This document shows, one piece after another, positions 48,233 to 60,748 of a stretch of DNA of 64,000 nucleotides (position 1 is the first letter of the stretch; every line of letters starts with the position of its first letter). Made by a program: the position numbers and the translations under genes. The notes beneath the pieces are model-generated. The model searched no databases, was not told the origin of the DNA, and was given only the letters and a program-made list of their open reading frames with translations. This DNA comes from Molanna angustata (lineage: Eukaryota; Arthropoda; Insecta; Trichoptera; Molannidae), in NCBI GenBank assembly GCA_963576475.1, contig OY754978.1, positions 11,524,799 to 11,588,798 on the forward strand, given 5' to 3'.

Positions 48233-48825
48233 ATAGGATTGCTGGTTCTAGTAGGAATTCGGGAATCAATTAAGGGGGCCTCTTAATTAATTCAGAAATT
48301 TGTGTGTAATTAATTGCCACCATTAAGAGGTAACTATTATTTTTATGCCTCGTTTGGATCAGTTCTCCGTGTAGCCAGTGGTGTTCTTAATTGACTTCAA
48401 CAGGGGCGTTCAACTAATCGAAAAAGGAAAATGTTTTTTTAATTAATTTTCTAACTTAAAAAATATAGCATTATTATAATCACAGAGATATAAAATAAAA
48501 CAATCGATGATTTCTCCACATTTTGATTAAATTGGTCAGTGGCTAACTGTCTTTTGTATACACATTTCTTTCGAAAATAAAGTAAAATATAAAAAAAAAA
48601 AAAAATTTTAATCAACACGGTAGGTAATATTTAAATCCACTAAGAAAAAAAGTTTCATATTATTATACCAAATCCTGTGTTTTGTCTAAAAAATTTAGTT
48701 TTAAATTTATTCTGTTATAAATAAGTAATGGAATAGATGGGACTCCTCTTTTTGTAGAAGAGCGCGGTGAATAAGACGATGCATGGCGGTGAAATATGTA
48801 CTAATATATATTTTTATTTTGTATT

Positions 48826-49003
48826 GGTTCTCGGGTCAACTAACAGGTACTATGTCAAATATTTATTTTACGCGCACCCAATAAAAAATTGCCACATTCT
48901 GGAGATTGAAAACACAATTAAAACTGTGTCTCCGCCGGGAATCTAACCTGGGAACTTTTTGGTTCAGGTGTCAGATATCTAACCAATTGAGCCATGAAGG
49001 CTA
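48826..49003 (-). repeat. SINE-A with internal deletion
   Basis: Head with a decayed B box (CCCAGGTTAGATTCCCGG), body and end (TTGACCCGAGAACC) recognisable. About 25 bp including GATCTGTGAGACGAT are missing. Confidence 0.75.
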
Positions 49004-49048
49004 ACATTTAATTTTATAATTTTATTTATATTCAAAATACATATATTC

Positions 49049-49212
49049 TCTTCTTCTGGGTCACAATCCTAGGATTGGTTTGCGTCAAACACTAGCGATC
49101 TTTCCACTTATCTCTATTGTCCGCCAGTCTCTTCATCTCTTTGTAACTGCTACAGCGCACGTCACCGATTATCTGGTCTGTATAGTTGTTTCTGGGGCGA
49201 CCTCTACAGTTA
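49049..49212 (-). pseudogene. LINE C-terminal fragment, family S copy 2
   Basis: GTCCGCCAGTCTCTTCATCT, GCTACAGCGCACGTCACCGA and CTGGTCTGTATAGTTGTTTC match 38161-38330 almost base for base. It includes the same right break at the CCTCTACAGTT phrase. Confidence 0.7.
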
Positions 49213-49404
49213 AAATGTATATTCATACACAAATAAAAATATAATGAAAAATATAAAAAAAGCGGTACATGCAGTTACATGTACTGTAGTTACAATAAAA
49301 TGTCAATATGGTATATTTTTATTTGTAGAATTCAAAGTAAATTATTAGAAAATTACGAGAACATATTTCTTCAACAGGTACCTATTAGATTGTTAAAACA
49401 TGTA

Positions 49405-49560
49405 TTGGTGGCAACTCACTGGATTATTCAGTGAATACGGGTTCAAATCCCGCCTCGATCGATTTTTTTCACCTATAGCATTTGTTTAGTTAAGGGAACA
49501 AATGAGTTCGTTCATATTCTTGTTTCAAGGATATATTTTTGACTATTTAAAAATAATTGC
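49405..49560 (+). repeat. SINE-B, 5'-truncated head
   Basis: GGTGGCAACTCACTGG, CGGGTTCAAATCCCGCC (good B box), TCGATCGATTTTTTTCACC and TTCGTTCATATTCTTG. The A-box region is shortened. Confidence 0.65.
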
Positions 49561-50260
49561 GCGTAGACTTTTTAAGTTGAACACGACTGAGCTTATTCCT
49601 GTTTACCAAGATTCGGTTTGATTAGGGTGAGCAACCAAAACGACGTGAATTGAACGTTCAATGAAAAATATTATTCTTCTCTTTTGGATCTCCAATACAA
49701 TCAGATATAACATAGAAGGTACACCAACCTATCCTTTCTCAATATTACTTCATATTAACGTCAGATCCATGGGGGTTTGATTTATTTCTACACGTACAAA
49801 TGTATATATTAGGCAGTGAATAAATTATACTGTTCCGATTAGAGGCTAAACATAATACATAAATAACAGAAAATCAAGAACAAGATACCATCGCATCGTG
49901 TTACTTAAAAATCGTCTTCTATTGATTTTTTATTCATTTATTTCGGAAAATAAACAGCTATAAACATTTGAGAATTTAAACTTATATTTAACTATCATAC
50001 ATTTATACCATTCTCAAAAACATACTAATATCCTGTCCCAATATGCATTCATTGCTCATTGTATATTTGATGCAAAAAAATACACTAATAGGAGACATTT
50101 TGAGTTTTAAACAGTTGATATTATTCATAAAACGTTATTTTGTATTCGCAATTACGTTATTTATTTATTTATGATCCTCAAACGTTCAATATTGAATAAA
50201 TAACACACTGAGTACTTTATTTATATTCACTTTTTATTTTAAGTTTTATTTATTACAACA

Positions 50261-50293
50261 TACGTTTCGGGAACCAATCGTTTCCTTCTTCAG
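50261..50293 (-). ncRNA. Hammerhead-ribozyme-like motif (candidate)
   Basis: On the minus strand, CTGAAGA (50293-50287), a stem-loop GGAAAC-GATT-GGTTCC, then CGAAACGTA (50269-50261). The order CUGANGA, stem II, GAAA, minimal stem III, UH is that of type I hammerheads reported from Penelope-like and retrozyme elements. The flanks do not form an obvious stem I. The call is tentative. Confidence 0.3.
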
Positions 50294-50437
50294 GTGGGTG
50301 CAGATTTTTTTTTTGACTAGGTACGTATTTTCTTTTCAACATTTGCAGCTATATTATACAAATGCATTAGGCCCGGCACAGGTTTTTTTACTAGTAAGGT
50401 AGATACTGCAGATACAATTCTTGGGATGTCTATCAAT

Positions 50438-50818
50438 ATACAGGATGTTTCAAAAGGGACAGTCAAGCAGAAGTTTAGAGGTAGAGCACCTCTTGGGGTA
50501 CCCGAATACTCCTGTATATGTTCCGCGATTTTTGGACTATCAATACATTATTGGTCACAGAGACAAGAATCAACGAGATACATGCTAGCATACCTCGCAT
50601 ACAAAAAAACAATTATGGGCCGATCTGATATCATCGCGCCATTAAAAAAAATGTATTCAAAACTTTGAATTTTTTTGAGAAATTTTAGATAGTTTGACAA
50701 AAAAAAAAAATTGAAATTTACAAAAAAATCGCGGAACGTATATAGGGGTATTCGGGTACCCCAGGGGTGCTCTACCTCTAGACTTGCACTTGACTGTACT
50801 TTTTGGGACACCCTGTAT
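50438..50818. mobile_element. MITE with ~95-bp TIRs (ACAGGGTGTCCC type)
   Basis: The left arm 50438-50534 and right arm 50722-50818 are inverted copies: ATACAGG(A/G)TGT(T/C)(T/C)C, then ACAGTCAAG, AGGTAGAGCACC, GGGGTACCCGAATAC and TTCCGCGATTTTT. TA flanks both ends. The centre has no ORF. Confidence 0.75.
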
Positions 50819-51003
50819 GTATGTATATGAATAAATATACTATTTTTCAATTGTTGGATGCAGAGATGATTTAAATATGTGCAATGTGACGTATGGTTTT
50901 CACTGCATGCGTTGACGTGGCATAATGGTACCAATCAAATTTGTTTCAAAATCTAGAAAAATATAGCAAGCGACCAGGCAAAGAAAAATAAAAGAATATG
51001 TAC

Positions 51004-51301
51004 CTGTTCTGGCCTCAGTCCAGGCGGTACCCAGGTGTACTCTTCCAGAGCGCACCCCGAGTCGTCGTCCGACTGCGAGTGTCTATGCGGGTCTGGGATA
51101 GGAATAGGAGGCGGTTGCTTGGCGTGCAGGAGTCTCTCCGCGTGCTCCAGGAGACCACGGAGTGCCCCGGCGCCCGCCTGACCGGTGACTCCGCCGCAAG
51201 CCTGGGTGGACACTCCTCCGGCACAACCCTGAGGGGTGTTGACTGCGGGGATGGTGGCGTCCATAGCATCCGGTTCGTCTGTGCAGTTGCGACAGATTGG
51301 C
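51004..51301 (-). CDS. pk: Prickle/Espinas-family gene, exon 1 of those visible (N-terminal flank of PET)
   Basis: A 298-bp internal exon preceded by a TTTTTCCAG acceptor and followed by a GTACAT donor. It enters with one base completing a codon and leaves in phase 0. It reads [19 protein letters not shown], a Gly/Ala-rich stretch, [20 protein letters not shown] and [18 protein letters not shown] then LRPEQ. [18 protein letters not shown](R/K)PEQ is diagnostic of Prickle-family proteins at the start of the PET domain. ICRNC resembles the second half of the N-terminal Cys cluster of PET-LIM proteins. It is markedly GC-richer than the flanks. Confidence 0.94.
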
Positions 51302-51438
51302 CTGGAAAAATAAAAAGAGAGCAAATGAGTTTTTGAAACTAGTTGTTTCTGTTCATGATCACATTGAAGTATTCGCTAAAACAATATTCAAAACCTTTGT
51401 TTTTTTACAATAGAATAAAACTGTATGATCAATAATTG

Positions 51439-51646
51439 TCGGCTCTCGTGGCTCAGTAGGTTAGATATCTGACTGCTGATCCAAGGGTCCCGGGTTCGAT
51501 TCCCGGTGGAGACACAATTTTTAATTGTGTTTTCAGTCTGGATCTGTGAGACGATAAATATCGAAGTCCCTAGAAGATGGCAACTACTTATTGGGTGCGT
51601 GTTAAATAATTATTTGACATAGCACTTGTTAGTTGCCCGAGAAGCA
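51439..51646 (+). repeat. SINE-A, full-length, beside a prickle exon
   Basis: TCGTGGCTCAGTAGGTTAG (A box), CGGGTTCGATTCCCGGTGG (perfect B box), GGATCTGTGAGACGAT and GTTGCCCGAGAAGC. It starts 138 bp from the splice acceptor of the 51004-51301 exon and is in antisense orientation to that gene. Confidence 0.85.
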
Positions 51647-51749
51647 ATAGTAAAAAAAATTGTGTTGAGATTGTACCTCATCGAAGGCACATACATTGTT
51701 ATTATAATTAAAAGTGATATAAAAGTGATAAAATAAATATCTCATCTAA

Positions 51750-51895
51750 TATTAGTGGTCGCGAGTTCGAATCCTGCCTCGACCGATTTCGTTTACCTAT
51801 AGCACAAGCATTTATGCTTATTTTAGGGAACGTAGGAAGATGTATATGTGCTTGTTTAACAAGGACATATTCATTTTTAAAAAAAAAAAAAAAAA
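51750..51895 (+). repeat. SINE-B, lacking A box, with poly(A)
   Basis: GTGGTCGCGAGTTCGAATCC (B box), GACCGATTTCGTTTACC, AGCACAAGCATTTATGC, GACATATTCATTTTT and an A-rich end at 51879-51895. Confidence 0.7.
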
Positions 51896-52109
51896 TGTTT
51901 TCATTAAACATTCAAATCAAAAACTTCACATATTTAGGCGTGAAACAATGGTAAATTGTAGTACTGGAATTAATTAATAATCGAATACATAGCATATTAA
52001 TTAAAAATTATACCTACCTACATACACTAAATGTATTTGCATATTATGATGACTATTATAATAACTTTTTTTACATTTTAGTTTTTATTGTAATTTGTTG
52101 ATATGTAGG

Positions 52110-52231
52110 TACCTAAGATATTTATCGTCTAATGAAAACACAATTGAAAACTGTGTCTCCGCCGGGAATCGAAACCGGGACCATTCTCTCGTGAGTCAGA
52201 TATCCAATCAACTGTGCCACGCAGGTCGACA
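52110..52231 (-). repeat. SINE-A, 5' half
   Basis: GTCGACCTGCGTGGCACAGT, CCCGGTTTCGATTCCC and GGCGGAGACACAG, then a short piece of body. The 3' half is absent. Confidence 0.7.
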
Positions 52232-53486
52232 ATAAATGAATTAATAAATGAAGAAAACAAAGGAAGAATTAAAATCTCATACCGTTATGTATCAAATGTT
52301 TAAAAAAATATAAAATTGTTCATCGAACGTGTTTCTAGTGGATTCCACACATATAACAGGTTTTATCTATATATTATGCTGTATTTAATAATAATTACTT
52401 ATCCAAGGATTGTCATAAATTATATCCCGTGTCACGTTTTCCACGTTAAATTACCGAATGACTCTAAATGAAAGTCAACTAAAGTGGCATTACTCATTAA
52501 GATATATGTGAACTTCTATGGAAAACCCAACAGTCTCTCCAATAGACTCTAAATATAGGCAAATACTCAATGAGAAGAGATAATTATTTGTGTATGGAAG
52601 CTTTCTAAAATATTGGCAGAAACAAAACTAGAGAATCCATTTTCCTTTGCAAATAAGTTAATTTATTTGAATAATACTTAATTCTTTATTCATGTGGATG
52701 TTTAAAATATTAAATAAAATAACATATAACTACACATAAATTCATACAACCCAGTATTAGAATTTTCCTCCTCAAGCAGTCACAAAGAAATTGAAGCCGA
52801 TTATATATTATGTGAATATTCCAACATGCCAGAAACTTGAGCATGTCATAATACATTACGAAAGTATAATGTAGCTTAGAGGAACAGTAGAAACAAGTCG
52901 CCCCGCGAACGTATCCCCGTGCGAGTACCAACCTAATGTATGTGCGAGCATGTATCAGTATACCTGACGCAGTGTCATGTTAAAAAAATGTGATAAAATT
53001 GCTGAATTATTAAATATATTTCAATAATTATTTTTTTCATGCAAAATTTTGAAATGGGTGCACCGTAACAACAGAATGAAATGGGTGCACCATATGTAAC
53101 TGCAGTCTCATTGTTACTTACTAAAGAAATATCTTCTTTTATTCTAGCTACGGCCTTGCATCCAGTTGAAATGAGATTTCAAGACAAATGTCTCACAAAT
53201 CGATTTATACAAGTCATACAGGGAGAAGAAGTTTAGAAAAATATGAGAAATCAAAATGAAAGCTATGAGAAATGGAGATTTTTTTAATTACTTTGTTGGG
53301 AAATTTCGAGGCCTTGAAAAGAGGATCTATATTTGTTTCAGCAGCGCCTCCCCATCCGATCAACCCATGGGAGATAATCGATTGTTATAATAAACGATAC
53401 ATTGTTTTAAAAGTAGGTAGGTACCTATATTGGTACATTATGTCATGAATGTTTTCAAATAAATATATAAATTTCCATATATTGCA

Positions 53487-53930
53487 TGAAAGCAGAGTAA
53501 ATGCAGTTGAAATGAGATCGCTAAGAAGAATCGTAATAGGACGATGTATGACAGGGTCAGAAATGAGGACATAAGGAAAGAATAGAAAATAAAGAAAGAT
53601 GTCACTAATATAATGAAACTGAACACATTGAGATGGTATGGGCACACGGGGAGAATGAATGAGGAACGCCTGACGAAGAAAATATACATTGCGGACAGGA
53701 ATGGAATGAGAGGTCGGGGACGCCCAAGGAAGGAATGGCACGTCCATGTGAACTGTATTTTGAAAGACGGTAATGTCAGAAGCTTGAATAATAGACGAAC
53801 ATGTATATGACGATGTATGAATGTCGACGAGGCGCTGAATGTGTGTCAAGATAGAAATAAGTGGCGTTCGGTTCTCTCTGCCTACCCCGCAAGGGACATG
53901 GCGTGATGGTATGTATGTATGTATGCGTAT
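53487..53930 (+). mobile_element. Family R LINE 3' end
   Basis: SRVNAVEMRSLRRIV, then THTLRWYGHTGRMNEERLTK, RGRGRPRKEWHVHVNCILKD and RRTCI, a stop at 53807, and RCMNVDEALNVCQDRNKWRS. It ends CCCCGCAAGGGACATGGCG with (GTAT)n. Among copies here it is one of the least decayed, but stops remain. Confidence 0.8.
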
Positions 53931-54346
53931 CATATATTTTTGCTGTTGATTTCATGTGTGCTCCAAATGCCTAGATAAGTGAAAATTTGTGTATAATATA
54001 ATATTGGTAAGAAAAAATATCAATTTAAAAATATGGATTTATTGGTCAGTGACAATACCTATTTATAAATGTGGAACTAAAACCAATTGTTTTATTTCAT
54101 CAAATATCTAGAATTACTCGCGATTTTAATATCATATCGTTGACCAGACCTCTTGTAGATATTTTCTCAGAATTAAATTAATTTAAAAAATATATTTTCT
54201 TGCCTTGATTTGTGGAGCTTGTGCAATCTGTGCTCACATAGTATGCAATGCGGGATAGTTAATATTATGTATGTGTATGTGGTGCGAATTTTTGGATGTT
54301 TCTTTCCTATCTACTTCGGTATATATTTTTGTAAACAAGCGAATGA

Positions 54347-54466
54347 CCTACTGCCTTAAATGCTTTAATTTATTTTGATTTTTGTACCTACTACCTTGTA
54401 TGCTTTAATTTATTTTAATTTTTGTACCTACTTCCTTGTATGCTTTTGGTTTATTTAAATTTTTGT
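54347..54466. repeat. 40-bp tandem repeat, three copies
   Basis: Units begin CCTACTGCC (54347), CCTACTACC (54387) and CCTACTTCC (54427) and contain TTGTATGCTTTAATTTATTT. The last copy is diverged. Confidence 0.75.
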
Positions 54467-56129
54467 ACTTTATAATTTGAAATGTTATACACAGTGATGT
54501 AATTATTTTTTAAGATTAATCGTGTAAAATAATTGTAGGTTTAATCCTGTTTATTTTACCTAAATAAATAAAATGAAATAAAAAAATTATTTGTAGGCAT
54601 TTATTTTAAGTAAAAATGGTGTTTTTTGTATTGTATTTTTTTTGTAAATACATAATTCCTACCAAGCACAGAAACAGGCTTAGGAAAGTGAGGTGGTTTG
54701 TATCATAAAGTTACATATACTTGGTAAATTTGGCAATAAAAAATGAGCACTTCTGATCTATCTACATAAATAAATAAATCTAATTTTTCAAATATTTATT
54801 TTTGTATGTGTTCAAATACTAGTTTTTCCAAAATAAAAATTTATATGTGAGAAAAATACTCTTTGGCATATAAAAAATAACAAGGCATTGTTATTTTTTT
54901 CAATATATTTGCAAACATTTTTTATAATATGACAAAAGATCTATCTGCCAATGGTGTGTTTCTTACATATATAAAAATGATTTCTCTATTTGGATTCAAA
55001 ATTAAATAAATCGATTAGAGATCCATTTTTGAGATACGATTCATTAATTCGAAGATTGAAGACCTGTTTTGAAGGGAATATCATATATTATGCTGCTATT
55101 TAAATAAATATACATTATTAATAGAGATAATAAAGTAATTGGGTAGGTTCAAAAATAATTTATTACATTAAATGAATTGATAAGTGTACCCAATCAATAT
55201 TTTTCACTCCTCACTAACTCAAGAGGATATAGTGGGGAGTTATGTTTCGCAATTTTTAAGGCTATCTTTTTTTTTGCAGATTATCAACTAGTATCATGCT
55301 AAGATTGTATTCTGAAATTTTAATCACAATGTATCTGTGTGTTAGTGATATGTGCTGTGTGCTATGTACGGCGCGTAAATTTTACTTTATTGATTATAGA
55401 CTAAATTACTCATTCGATTCTATTCAAATTTTGCAAATTTATATATATATAATACTCACTTAGACCCTATTAGATTTTGAAGGATATATGAATAGTACTT
55501 CTCATTTTTTTTAACTGTCAAATATTTCAATGTGACCCCAAGCTCAGAAAACAGAAAATTTGATTTTTTTTTTAAATTTGAAATGACGACTAAATTATAG
55601 TGTAATTTTGTTGGTTATGACAAATTTTGACATATCTGTTAAGACTTGAACCACATACCTTATATTTACATAAAAAAATAAGTAGGTACGTAGTGGAACA
55701 ATTTGACAGACAAATAGTGCTAAGCAATATGTCTACAATTTGTATACAGATTGATGATTAATAGAAATGTCGAAGCTTGGGGCAGTGTTGGTTGTTTATA
55801 CGGATAATAATATAAAAATGTAAAAAAAATGAAGCCATATTGGGTTTGAGTCTTTAATACAAGATTATACAGCGTAATCCTTTTACTGACGAAGTCATCA
55901 ATCCATAGTTATAAAATCTGTCTATTGTATGTATGTCCGATGGTCGAATTGAGTGCCCCAGATATGATTCATAACAAATACAGATACATCACGGGTTAAT
56001 TATTGTCGTTAGACATTTTCATCTAACTATCACAAGTAACGTGTAGCTTCAAGTTAATTCCGTAGGTATAGTAAAATATGTTGACAAATAACAGCCAAAA
56101 CAATCGCGAAACAATGGCGCAAAAATGAA

Positions 56130-56362
56130 AAACGATACATACATACAAACCGTCACTTCATGTCCCTCACAGGGTAGACAGAGAGAACCAAACGCCACAT
56201 ATTTCTACCTTGACATACTTCAATATTCATACAACGTTTTATACATGTTCGTCTGTTGTTCACAATTCTATCATTTCTGTCTTTCAAAATACCGTTCACA
56301 TAGTCGTGCTATCCCTTTCTTGGGCGCTCCGACCTCTCATTCCATTCCGATAAACGATGTGT
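56130..56362 (-). mobile_element. Family R LINE 3' end, short copy
   Basis: On the plus strand CATACATACA, CACTTCATGTCCCTCACAGG, GTAGACAGAGAGAACCAAAC and CCCTTTCTTGGGCGCTCCGA give the reversed end of the family. Similarity stops soon after the GRPRK-equivalent segment. Confidence 0.75.
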
Positions 56363-58324
56363 GTGAAAATTGAATATTTGAAAATAGAGTCACAAGGTAA
56401 GGTATAATATATCAATAAACCAGAAAATAAAAGGTGTACACATATAATAAATTTAATGCTATGGATATTTTCTTGTTTCGTGGACTTTAAAATTGAATTA
56501 AAAAAACAATGTAACCAAACCTAACTTAACCTAGTAGACTGAAACCTAAACCATTCTTAATATACTCATCTGGACCTTTATCAAAGCTTTAACGTATAAT
56601 TACATTGTGTTTTAATAAATAAATAAAAAATGACTATTGAAATGACCAGAAGAGTATCATTCAAGTTATTAATAAAACACCTATTAGATATCCATCTAAT
56701 TCATTATTTTCAGAATTTGAAGTTTTAGATATTCGTCAGCTATACCTCAAGAAATTAATCATTTACTCACATAAGCTCAATATTTCACAATATACTCGAG
56801 TTGAAAATTCCTACAATATTAGACACAGATTTTTACACATCCCAGAACTTATACCACGTTTGCTAAAAAACATTTTGATTTTATTTTACCTCGTGTTTTA
56901 AATATATTTACAAAATAATTAAATAGTTCTGAGATATATGTATAGTAATTATAAAGTCACTGAGTGCTATGAAAAATAAACTATCTTCTTGGATTCTCGA
57001 CAAAGGTAGAATGACATTGAAAATATATTTTTTAAAATTATGAAATGATATAAAACCGTGATTTTATAGCTGTATATTACAATTTATATGTTTGATTTTA
57101 TGTTATGTTATAATTGTTTGTTAGACATAATGGGATACATAAGTATGGACTGCGTCAGTTAAAATGAATAGATAGCTATTCCGACACAAGTACTGCTTAG
57201 TGGAATAGTTCATATCCACTAGATGTTGGAACTGATAGATTGAATTCTTTTTGTCAGTGCCAACATATACTAAATTGTCTATTTTTCATATTTTTTGTTG
57301 TACTATGTTTCACTATTGTATTGTTGTAATTTTTATTTGTGTGGTTATTATGGATTTTGTATAAATAAATAAAAAATAAAATAAATAAATTAATTAAAAA
57401 TATGCGTTCAAGACAGTGGAAATAATAACAATATATACATCGCCAAGCGAAAGAATGCGGATGACATAACCTGTGCACAAACCAATTTTAGTGCAGAAAA
57501 ATACTCTAATTTGTAATAACCAATAAAATCAGTTGGCTTTCGACGTTGTGCAGCATATTACGTGTCACCTTTTCCCTGACCTTTGCATCCATAGATTTTC
57601 AACAACGCTTTATATAACTGTCACCCGCATTCTCTTGTTTGTCGAGTCTTAGAATTTATACCAATAATTAACAAATAGATAATTGATTTCAAATAACTAA
57701 ATATAGAATTAATTTTCCGTACAATGAACAAATATTTACAAAGAGATTGAATACAATAATCCTTTATTGGGGCGCCATATTCTTAATAATAAAGCGATAT
57801 AAAGCTTCACTAGATGGCCGATAGATGTAGTGATGTTACAAAGTAGATAAATAAAAATGTTTTTACAAGCGTTATCATTATATTCGTATTTTTTTCATAT
57901 TTATTGGTCTGTAAAACGTAGCAATGTATGATCGGTATTTATGGACACTTCATAATTATTATTATAGAACCTTTATAATATGATACGAGATTCATACGAC
58001 GATGATAAATTATCGATATAAGTATTAATACTTGAGAGACAGGATGTTTATGATAAATCATTGGGTTGAGTTGTTTGTATGGATCAATATTGTACCTATA
58101 CAAATATAAATAAATCATATAAATTAACAAAAAGCGCATCAGAGAGTTAAAATTAATATCGAACAATATGATTGTTAAAAACTGTTGAAAAACATACTTG
58201 GTAAGTATTAAATAATCTGAATCACTTTTCATTTTTAGTATTTATTGTAATGAAATTTGGCTTTCAATTCAAATTTTAAAACGATATTTTCTGTCTAAAG
58301 ATAACTTAGAATACCATATCATCA

Positions 58325-58372
58325 TAGTATATCCCACAATGTGGGGAAACCAGCGACAGGTGTGTGGGTGTG
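58325..58372 (-). repeat. Interspersed repeat family C, small fragment
   Basis: TATCCCACAATGTGGGGAAA and CCAGCGACAGGTGTGTGGG match the distal part of family C in reverse. Confidence 0.55.
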
Positions 58373-58439
58373 TATTATTACATCAGCCTTACTATTGCTT
58401 TTTTGTATTTGTAATATATCTACATTTTAATTTTTTATG

Positions 58440-58602
58440 TTGCTCGTGTCGAATTCAACACGCACTTAATAACAAGTTGCCACATTTTCACAAAGATCGA
58501 GACTGAATTGAAAACTGTGTCTCCATCGGGAATCTAACCCGGGACCTTTGGACCGGGACCTCAGCAGTCTGATACCTAACCAACGGAGCCACGAAGACAT
58601 TT
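58440..58602 (-). repeat. SINE-A, diverged
   Basis: CACGCACTTAATAACAAGTT, GCCACATTT, CTGTGTCTCCATCGGGAATC and CTAACCAACGGAGCCACGAA. There is a small duplication, GGGACC(T), at 58541-58561. B box damaged. Confidence 0.7.
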
Positions 58603-59509
58603 ACGTAATATACTACAATAAATGAATATGTTTATGCCATTTTCATGAAAGTATTTTATCCGAAGCTGACCTGTTTCTTTGTCAGGACAAACATTTACTA
58701 GATAAAAATGGAAGATATATGCTAAAATAATGATATCACTATCCAAAATATTGTATAATTTTGAAAGCGGTTAGTATCTCATAAATAATTTCGTATTAAA
58801 ACCTAACAGCAATAAGAGATACGTATCTATAGTCGGAAAAATTCACGAAATTTAACGAAATTTAAAACAGTTTTTATTCTTACAACCATGTCCAAAATTA
58901 CATTAATAATTATTATCAACACCTGAAACATATTCAATTAAAATGTGATATATTGAGACACGTTAATCAAAATTATAAATTAATGATATAAAGCAATTTT
59001 TTGATAGGTAGGTATATGGAGACTATAATAATTTTGGTCCCGACATAATTAATTAAAACAAATTTATTGTGTCTATAATTATTAATTTAACACAAGGAAT
59101 ATCTGATGAATGAATAAATCTTAAGTGACTCTAGAAGGTGTTTGACTGAAATGTAGATAGGTACTTAATTAATATAATAGACAAAATAGTTGTTAAGTAA
59201 AACTATGAAAATGTCTTGATTATGCAGCTAGGAACATTGAGATCAAAGATAGAGATTATATTAAAAAAAAAAAGAAACGACCAATTAAAAAATATTTTTT
59301 AATGAAGTAACATAATAAGAAGCTAGGTAAATATTAAAAAGTATACCTACATATGATATTGTTTAAAAGAATAATACTAAAAATGATTGGAAAGTTTTCA
59401 AAGTACCATGTTAAATTTAATATTAATATATTTAACTTGGTACTTTGCAAATAATATCTTGTAATATGCGTACATTAGAATACTATAATTGGCAATATAA
59501 AAATTATCA

Positions 59510-59775
<266 letters not shown>

Positions 59776-59804
59776 TATATTTCACCCGTGAAAACATCAA
59801 ATAT

Positions 59805-59949
<145 letters not shown>

Positions 59950-60309
59950 ATAAATTTTTCTTGTTTGCTTTTGTATTCCATAAAATAAATAAAAATTAAT
60001 AAAATAAAATATAATATAATTTAAAATTCGTTAAATGACAACTATCATTTTTCAGGAATCAGAGGTATAACTCATTGAGCTACACGGGATATCATATATT
60101 TATTTAAGGGACAAATACAGTCTAATAAAATAAACAGAAAAATACACTATGAAATGAAAAAAGAGAGACCAATTACTTTTGTTCACAATTGATATATGTA
60201 CATTAAATAATCATATAAGTATAAGTATGTCTGTACTTACTATACAAGAAAAAAGTATATTAAAAATAATTAATCTTTTAGTAATAATATTTAAATATTT
60301 ATTTATTTT

Positions 60310-60400
60310 TCTTTTTGTACATAATGCAAACAAATATATTGCATACTGGCGGGCTTATTGCCATTAGGCAATTTCTTTCAACCAACGAGATTAGTTTACG
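60310..60400 (-). repeat. LINE 3' tail fragment
   Basis: GTACATAATGCAAACAAATA, GGCGGGCTTATTGCCATTAG and GCAATTTCTTTCAACCAACG. Same as 62569-62650 and, in reverse, 40855. Confidence 0.5.
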
Positions 60401-60631
60401 ACAAGTCAGACTTATGAGGAAAAATATTAGACATTAACTCGTGCATTTTTTACATGATAGGATGGAAAATTAAAAAAATATATAAAATCTACTTTTTTAA
60501 AAAAATAATAAATCTGATGAGGCAGAATTAGAATTAGAATCATTGTATTGATATCTCAAAAACTATCGTTCTGCCACCGATCCATATATAGATATATAAC
60601 AGTTATGATCTATTTAGTAACATATTTTTCT

Positions 60632-60748
60632 GGGCCTCCATTTGATGGAGCCTTGGCCTCCATCAAATTCTGCCTCCAACTATTTAATTCTCCAGCTGCC
60701 GCTTTCCAGTTAGGAACTTGCAGGAGCTGTGCCGCATCTCTCCTTAAG
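60632..60748 (-). pseudogene. RTE-like C-terminal fragment
   Basis: On the minus strand LRRDAAQLLQVPNWKAAAG and SWRQNLMEAKAPSNGG. This parallels RRDAEQLLQV...QEAKARYGL at 34180-34320. It is a short relic of the same family. Confidence 0.55.

Larger units (their letters stand above)
25437..51003 (-). other. Large prickle intron (about 25.6 kb)
   Basis: It runs from the GTACAT donor after GLRPEQ to the TTTTCAG acceptor before VHLYFS. It is filled by the repeats listed individually. No supportable feature was seen in 25440-27110, 27263-28488, 29216-30269, 30646-31570, 31816-33498, 35975-36292, 36651-37254, 37285-38160, 38661-40189, 41591-42636, 42767-44131, 44678-45035, 45266-46481, 46943-47779, 48233-48825 and 49561-50260. 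Within 39285-39805, inverted GGATCCAGCA phrases hint at a decayed transposon. Confidence 0.75.

Noticed and set aside
52710..52931. Minus-strand frame with CFYCSSKLH as a possible missing prickle Cys-cluster exon
   Set aside because: Cysteine spacing and surrounding residues do not match the PET-LIM N-terminal cluster, and suitable splice sites in the needed phase were not seen.
60060..60095. tRNA-like phrase (GTAGCTCAATGAGTT on the minus strand)
   Set aside because: Only an A-box-like piece; no B box or fold.
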